From the NCBI GenBank assembly GCA_903868145.1, contig CAIPTY010000092.1, positions 1 to 39,907 of the forward strand: a DNA stretch of 39,907 bases, read 5' to 3'. The position numbers and the translations under genes were made by a program. The notes under the pieces were generated by a model. It was not told the origin of the DNA and did no database searches. It saw only the letters and a list, made by a program, of their open reading frames with translations. How positions within the stretch are numbered: position 1 is the stretch's first letter; the number at the start of each line of letters is the position of its first letter. Of this stretch, positions 35,482 through 39,907 are shown piece by piece. Origin of the DNA: an uncultured Desulfuromonadales bacterium. GTDB lineage: Bacteria; Desulfobacterota; Desulfuromonadia; Geobacterales; Pseudopelobacteraceae.

Positions 35482-37704
35482 TCAGGCTCGCTCCAGCCCC
35501 GCAAATCTCAGCATCAGTTTCTTCGGCCCGGTCGAGTTGAACCAGACAATCACCTTCTGGGCTTCGCCGGTGCCCTCGATCTTCCGTATGCTTCCCACGC
35601 CAAACCTGGCGTGGCGGACCTTCATCCCTATGAAGACGCCATCGTGTTCATCCGGCGGCTCGGGCACGATCTCAATGTCGTCAATAACGGAAGTGACAGC
35701 AGCGAGGATATGTTCTGTCGGAGGGAAGCGATTGCCGGAATCCGATTGCACCGCCACCCCCCTGCGGGAAAACGAACTCTCTCCACTCCCGTCTTCTATC
35801 AACTCTCTCGGAATATCCTTCAAAAACCGCGACGGCTGATTGGACTGTTCCTGACCGAACAGGTAGCGCCGACGGGCGTTAAGCAGATACAGGCGTTCAC
35901 GGGCACGGGTCATTCCGACATAGCAGAGTCGGCGCTCCTCCTCCATGCCATCCAGGTCGTCCAGTGCGCGGATGTGGGGAAAGAGCCGCTCTTCCATGCC
36001 GATCATGAAGACAGTTTTGAACTCTAGTCCCTTGGCGGCGTGCAGCGTCATCAAGGTTACCGAGGGCTTGCCGGTCTCCCCCTGTTCCAGGTCGGAGACC
36101 AGTGAGACCTGTTCCAGAAATTCCGATAAACCGGCTTCCTGATTCTTCTCTACAAACTCCTCCATGGCAGCAAGAAGCTGTTCCAGATTCTCCAGCCGCT
36201 CGGCATCATCTTCGTCCCGGCTCTCCTTCAGGCGTGTCAGATAGCCGCTCTCCTGCATCACCGTCTGTGCCAGTTGCGGCAGTTCGAGTGTGGCAGACAG
36301 CTCCCGGAAATGCCCCAGCATGGCGGCGAAAGAGGCGACTTTGCCCCGTGGCCCGGCAGTCAGGAGTCCACCCCGGCAGGCTCGCTCAAGTGACTCGAAA
36401 AAAGTAACGCCATCACGATGAGCCAGTTCTGAGATCCGATCCACCGTGGCATTGCCAATACCTCTGGCAGGTACATTGATGATCCGCTTCAGCGAGACTT
36501 CATCGGCCGGATTGTCCAAAACGCGCAGATAGGCCAGGATGTCCTTGATCTCCATGCGGGCATAGAACCGGACACCGCCAACGATATGGTACGGCAGCGC
36601 CCCCGCTACCAGCGCCTCCTCGATCTGACGGGACTGGGCATTGGTGCGATAAAAAACGGCCATCTCTTCAAGTGGGAAATGGTCAGATCTGAGCCGGCCG
36701 ATTTCAGTGCTGACGAAACGAGCCTCCTCCCGATCGGATTCGACCCGCTCATAGCGGATCTTTTCACCCACCGGATTTTCGGTCCAGAGTGTCTTCCCCT
36801 TGCGGCCATAGTTCTGCTTTACCACTTCGCCGGCCGCTGTCAGGATAGTGGCGGTCGAACGGTAGTTCTGCTCCAGTTTCACAACCTTCACGCCGGGGAA
36901 GTCCTTTTCAAATTCCAGGATATTACGTATATCCGCCCCGCGCCAGGAGTAGATCGACTGGTCGTCGTCACCCACCACGCAGAGATTCTTGCGTTCGCCG
37001 GCCAGTAATCTGATAAGATTGTACTGCACCGGGTTGGTGTCCTGGTACTCGTCCACCAGAATCCATTGGAAACGTTCCTGATAGTGGCGGCGGACATCAG
37101 GAAAGCCGGAGAGCAGCCGTACCGTCTGAATCAGCATATCGCCGAAATCCAGGGCATTGCACTTTTTCAGGCGCTCCTGATAGGCCGCATAGATCTGGAC
37201 TACCTTGGCGTTGTAGATGTCGCCGGTAGCAACGGAGTCAATATTTTCGGGGAACAGCCCGCGATTTTTGAAATCATCGATACGGGACCCGACAGCCTTG
37301 GGGGCAAACTTTTTCTCGTCAAGGTTCATGTCCTTGAGTACATCTTTCAGAAGGCGCTCGGAGTCGCGATCGTCGTAGATGACAAAGCTGGACTGAAAAC
37401 CGAGGTGATGGATGTCACGCCGCAGGATGCGGCCACAGGCGGCATGGAAGGTTGCGATCAGCGGAAGGTCGCCACCCCCCAGCAGGCGCTGCACCCGCTC
37501 GGCCATCTCTTTGGCCGCCTTGTTGGTGAAGGTCACCGCCATGACATTCCAGGGGCGAACAGCGCGTTCCCGGATGAGGTGGGCGATGCGGTGGGTGATG
37601 ACACGGGTTTTGCCCGAACCGGCGCCGGCCAGGATCAGCAGCGGTCCCTCACCGTGCAATACAGCTTCTTTCTGGGGGGGGTTGAGATGGGAAAGCAGGT
37701 TCAT
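35482..37704 (-). CDS. UvrD/PcrA-type superfamily 1 DNA helicase
   Basis: 740 residues from the ATG at 37704 (family-like MNLLSHLNPPQKEAVL); an in-frame ATG at 37722 adds six residues, and neither site has a strong ribosome binding site. It is a 3'-5' ATP-driven DNA helicase used in repair and replication restart. Motifs in order: Walker A AGAGSGKT, TFTNKAAKEM (Ia), DEYQDTN (II), GDDDQSIYSWRGA (III), LEQNYRST (IV), TLHAAKGLEF (V) and CYVGMTRARERL (VI). All key residues are present. The C-terminal about 45 residues (VRHARFGVGSI to the end) are the usual PcrA/UvrD tail domain. uvrD-versus-pcrA naming cannot be settled here. It is unrelated in role to the flagellar locus. Confidence 0.97.
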   Translation of the reverse strand: MNLLSHLNPPQKEAVLHGEGPLLILAGAGSGKTRVITHRIAHLIRERAVRPWNVMAVTFTNKAAKEMAERVQRLLGGGDLPLIATFHAACGRILRRDIHHLGFQSSFVIYDDRDSERLLKDVLKDMNLDEKKFAPKAVGSRIDDFKNRGLFPENIDSVATGDIYNAKVVQIYAAYQERLKKCNALDFGDMLIQTVRLLSGFPDVRRHYQERFQWILVDEYQDTNPVQYNLIRLLAGERKNLCVVGDDDQSIYSWRGADIRNILEFEKDFPGVKVVKLEQNYRSTATILTAAGEVVKQNYGRKGKTLWTENPVGEKIRYERVESDREEARFVSTEIGRLRSDHFPLEEMAVFYRTNAQSRQIEEALVAGALPYHIVGGVRFYARMEIKDILAYLRVLDNPADEVSLKRIINVPARGIGNATVDRISELAHRDGVTFFESLERACRGGLLTAGPRGKVASFAAMLGHFRELSATLELPQLAQTVMQESGYLTRLKESRDEDDAERLENLEQLLAAMEEFVEKNQEAGLSEFLEQVSLVSDLEQGETGKPSVTLMTLHAAKGLEFKTVFMIGMEERLFPHIRALDDLDGMEEERRLCYVGMTRARERLYLLNARRRYLFGQEQSNQPSRFLKDIPRELIEDGSGESSFSRRGVAVQSDSGNRFPPTEHILAAVTSVIDDIEIVPEPPDEHDGVFIGMKVRHARFGVGSIRKIEGTGEAQKVIVWFNSTGPKKLMLRFAGLERA

Positions 37705-37742
37705 AGCGATGCACCATAGCATCAGTCAAGTCACCATGAAAG

Positions 37743-37819
37743 CAAAAACAGCCCGTTCGTCTGTCGGCTTGAGTATGTTTGAGAGGTGTCCCCGAAAAGA
37801 ACATTGACAGCTGTTTTTG
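37743..37819. promoter_or_regulatory. Inverted repeat in the divergent helicase/macro-domain promoter region
   Basis: CAAAAACAGC at 37743-37752 and GCTGTTTTTG at 37810-37819 are perfect inverted copies 57 bases apart, in the 179-base gap between the divergent genes starting at 37704 and 37884. ACAGCTGT at 37807-37814 is a palindrome within the right arm. This could be an operator or chance; no -10/-35 pair was fixed. Confidence 0.3.
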
Positions 37820-37883
37820 GCTCGGAGATTGCTCTTTCATTGTGGCATCCCGTTGGACAACTCGTTTGAACGGAGAATCGATA

Positions 37884-38309
37884 GTGCGTGAGTTCTTGGG
37901 AAATATCTGGGATTATAGCGGTGCAGACAGGATTGTCATCACCACTAACGGATCGCTGACGGCGGACGGTCGCGCGATTTTCGGGCGCGGTGTGGCACGG
38001 CAGGCCGCCGCTCGTTTTCCCACGCTTGCTGATAAATTAGGCAGACTGCTCATGGATCACGGCAATCATGTCTTCGATCTGGGCAATGGCATCGTCACTT
38101 TTCCCGTGGAAGAAACTCCCTGGTCACTGCCTGACCTGCGCATCATCACCCGTTCAGCCCATGAACTGCTACAGTTGGCGGATCGTTCGGAATGGCGGCG
38201 GATAATTGTTCCACGCCCCGGCTGCGGTGGCGGGGGTCTTGCATGGGATGATGTGAAACCTCTTTTGGCACCGTTGTTTGACAAGCGGTTTGCCGTTATC
38301 AGCCAGTAG
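37884..38309 (+). CDS. Macro-domain-like ADP-ribose-binding/phosphatase family protein
   Basis: 141 residues from GTG 37884, with GGAGA at 37872-37876 seven bases upstream; a longer frame from TTG 37779 adds 35 residues that do not fit the domain. IVITTNGSLTADGRAIFGRGVARQAAARFP is the macro-domain first half, where the Asn and GRG loop contact ADP-ribose. IIVPRPGCGGGGLAWDDVKPLL near the C-terminus is the glycine-rich second loop. These proteins hydrolyse ADP-ribose-1''-phosphate or bind ADP-ribose and are common in phages and bacteria. Reaction not proven from sequence. It is transcribed away from the helicase. Confidence 0.7.
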   Translation: MREFLGNIWDYSGADRIVITTNGSLTADGRAIFGRGVARQAAARFPTLADKLGRLLMDHGNHVFDLGNGIVTFPVEETPWSLPDLRIITRSAHELLQLADRSEWRRIIVPRPGCGGGGLAWDDVKPLLAPLFDKRFAVISQ

Positions 38310-38386
38310 TCGTGAATGAACTAATTTTCTGAGTCTCAATCTACCGTATACGTGTCACCCAATCCTCTACAAAGGAGTGGCCGCTC

Positions 38387-39832
38387 ATGTACCATGCCGG
38401 CATGCAGAGCAGCAAGTCCCGTACCCCCTATCACGAATTTTACGCCGATGACTTCACCCCCCGCGAACATTACCGGCTGCTGTGGAATCATATCAAGGCC
38501 ACCGGCAACAACGCGCTGGAGGCCAAGGCGCACGAATCGCAACTGGCCTTGCAGGCCGAAGGGGTCACCTTTACGGTCTACGGTGAAAGCGAGGAGGGTA
38601 TCGAGCGTATCTGGCCCTTCGACCTGATCCCTCGCATTATCACAGCGCCAGAGTGGGTCAAGATCGAATCCGGTCTCAAGCAGCGGGTACGGGCGCTGAA
38701 CTTCTTTCTGGCTGACTTGTACGGTGAACAGCGCATCATCAAGGATGGTGTCATCCCCCCCGAACTGATCTACCAGGGGCGCGACTTTCGGCGCGAGATT
38801 GTCGGCATCGTACCACCGCGCGGCATCTATACCCATGTCAGCGGCATCGACATCATCCGCGACGAGCAGGGGGAATTCCTGATTCTGGAGGACAACCTGC
38901 GCACCCCGTCGGGGGTCTCATACATGATAGAGAACCGGGTCATCGAACGACGTATTCTTCCGGAATTCTTTAATAAATACCGTGTGCGGCGCGTCGAGCA
39001 CTATCCCTCGCTGCTGCTGGCAGCGCTTCGTTCGCTTTCGCCGCGCGGCAAGGACAATGCCGAGATCGTGCTGCTCACCCCGGGAATCTATAACTCTGCC
39101 TATTTCGAGCATACCTTCCTGGCCAAGGAGATGGGGGTAGAACTGGCCGAAGGTCGTGACATGGTGACGGTCAATGATATCGTCTATCTCAAGACCACTA
39201 CCGGGCTGCAGCGGGTGGATGTCATCTACCGCCGGATTGACGACGACTTCCTTGATCCGCTGGTATTCCGCTCCGATTCCTCACTCGGTATCGCCGGGGT
39301 GATCAATGCATGGCGAGCCGGAAATGTTGCCATCGTCAACGCCCCCGGCAGCGGCATTGCCGACGATAAGGCGGTGTACCCCTATGTGCCGGACATCATC
39401 CGCTATTATCTCGGTCAGCAGCCGATACTCAACAACGTCCCGACCTACCAGATGACAAATGTCAAGGATCGGGAATACGTCTTCGACAACATGGAGCGGA
39501 TGGTGATCAAGGCGGTCAGTGAATCGGGCGGCTACGGCATGCTGATGGGCCCCTCCTCAACACCTGCGCTCCGCAAGGAGTTTGTTGATCTGGTACAGGA
39601 AAATCCGCGAAACTACATCGCCCAGCCGGTGGTCTACCTGTCACGCCATGTCTGTTACATGGACGGCGAACTGGAGGCGCGGCATCTTGATCTGCGTCCC
39701 TATGTGATTTACGGCGAGGATATCGAGGTCGTACCGGGCGGATTAACCCGGGTGGCTCTGAGAAAAGGATCACTGGTGGTGAATTCCTCGCAGGGTGGCG
39801 GCAGTAAGGACACCTGGGTACTTGCGGAGTAA
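38387..39832 (+). CDS. Circularly permuted ATP-grasp type 2 family protein
   Basis: 481 residues. AAAGGAG 9 bases before ATG 38387 fixes the start. Known of the family: proteins of this DUF404/DUF407 group are usually followed by an alpha-E domain gene and transglutaminase-like genes and are thought to make peptide or amide bonds. Seen: GIERIWPFDLIPRII and KIESGLKQRVRALN early, FLILEDNLRTPSGVSYMIENR near 162-182 (a signature of this family), RVDVIYRRIDDDFLDP in the middle, AVSESGGYGMLMGP near 382, and VVNSSQGGGSKDTWVL at the C-terminus. The usual partners would lie beyond the window. No function is established here. Confidence 0.9.
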   Translation: MYHAGMQSSKSRTPYHEFYADDFTPREHYRLLWNHIKATGNNALEAKAHESQLALQAEGVTFTVYGESEEGIERIWPFDLIPRIITAPEWVKIESGLKQRVRALNFFLADLYGEQRIIKDGVIPPELIYQGRDFRREIVGIVPPRGIYTHVSGIDIIRDEQGEFLILEDNLRTPSGVSYMIENRVIERRILPEFFNKYRVRRVEHYPSLLLAALRSLSPRGKDNAEIVLLTPGIYNSAYFEHTFLAKEMGVELAEGRDMVTVNDIVYLKTTTGLQRVDVIYRRIDDDFLDPLVFRSDSSLGIAGVINAWRAGNVAIVNAPGSGIADDKAVYPYVPDIIRYYLGQQPILNNVPTYQMTNVKDREYVFDNMERMVIKAVSESGGYGMLMGPSSTPALRKEFVDLVQENPRNYIAQPVVYLSRHVCYMDGELEARHLDLRPYVIYGEDIEVVPGGLTRVALRKGSLVVNSSQGGGSKDTWVLAE

Positions 39833-39848
39833 AGAAACTTTTGAAAAT

Positions 39849-39884
39849 CCCCTCTCCATGAGGGAGAGGGCCAGGGTGAGGGGG
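39849..39884. repeat. Palindromic GC-rich intergenic repeat
   Basis: CCCTCTCC at 39850-39857 pairs with GGAGAGGG at 39863-39870 (loop ATGAG), followed by a copy of the motif CCAGGGTGAGGGGG. I recall elements of this form (CCCTCTCC...GGGAGAGGG...GGGTGAGGG) scattered between genes in many Gram-negative genomes. It lies just after the ATP-grasp gene and lacks a T tract, so it is not a clear terminator. Confidence 0.6.
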
Positions 39885-39907
39885 AAATGCTGGATATATG
39901 GGCGTCG

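Noticed and set aside
37066-37719. 217-codon + strand frame
   Set aside because: Opposite the helicase motifs Walker A through II, which are clearly coding on the minus strand.
1-39907. CRISPR array, tRNA/rRNA genes, insertion sequences or prophage
   Set aside because: No regularly spaced repeats, tRNA-like cloverleaf sequence, transposase or integrase frame was found on reading both strands.

Overview
The window reads as a Gram-negative, flagellated bacterium of moderate GC content. My best guess is a Geobacter-like member of the Desulfuromonadales, because the UvrD/PcrA helicase and the circularly permuted ATP-grasp protein recall that group. This comes from memory of families, not a search. 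The flagellin/flbT/flaF cassette is of the type best known from Alphaproteobacteria, so taxonomy stays open.

Region 1 (about 218-31705, all + strand) is one long run of glycan-assembly genes. I count about 14 glycosyltransferase domains (GT-B CgeB-like, GT2, GT4, GT8-like GT-A, GT41/OGT-like, GT9-like) and about 10 methyltransferase-like domains. There are also a DegT-family sugar aminotransferase, a sugar-nucleotide epimerase/dehydratase with an altered active site, and a small sugar-kinase-like protein. Many genes overlap by 1-4 bases (ATGA, TTGA, TAATG), as in a translationally coupled operon. Several proteins are multi-domain fusions: a 1392-residue protein with one unassigned domain, three methyltransferase-like domains and one GT, and an 1142-residue methyltransferase-GT2-TPR-GT2-TPR protein. 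No flippase, polymerase, ABC exporter or other membrane protein is visible. At 27429-27825 a deletion has fused the start of a sugar-phosphate nucleotidylyltransferase to the end of an NAD-dependent epimerase, leaving a pseudogene.

Region 2 (31675-34100, + strand) is the flagellin cassette: a sigma-28-type promoter inside the end of the preceding glycosyltransferase gene, a short 271-residue flagellin, a terminator, an unrecognised 202-residue protein, FlbT, FlaF and a strong terminator. The simplest reading of regions 1 and 2 together is a cytoplasmic flagellin-glycosylation locus, with the flagellin as the likely acceptor. This is inference from context.

Region 3 (34091-39907) holds a minus-strand pair (UvrD/PcrA helicase followed by a third TPR/GT9-like protein), then + strand genes for a macro-domain-like protein and a circularly permuted ATP-grasp protein, and ends in a palindromic intergenic repeat. 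No tRNA, rRNA, CRISPR array, transposase or integrase was seen.
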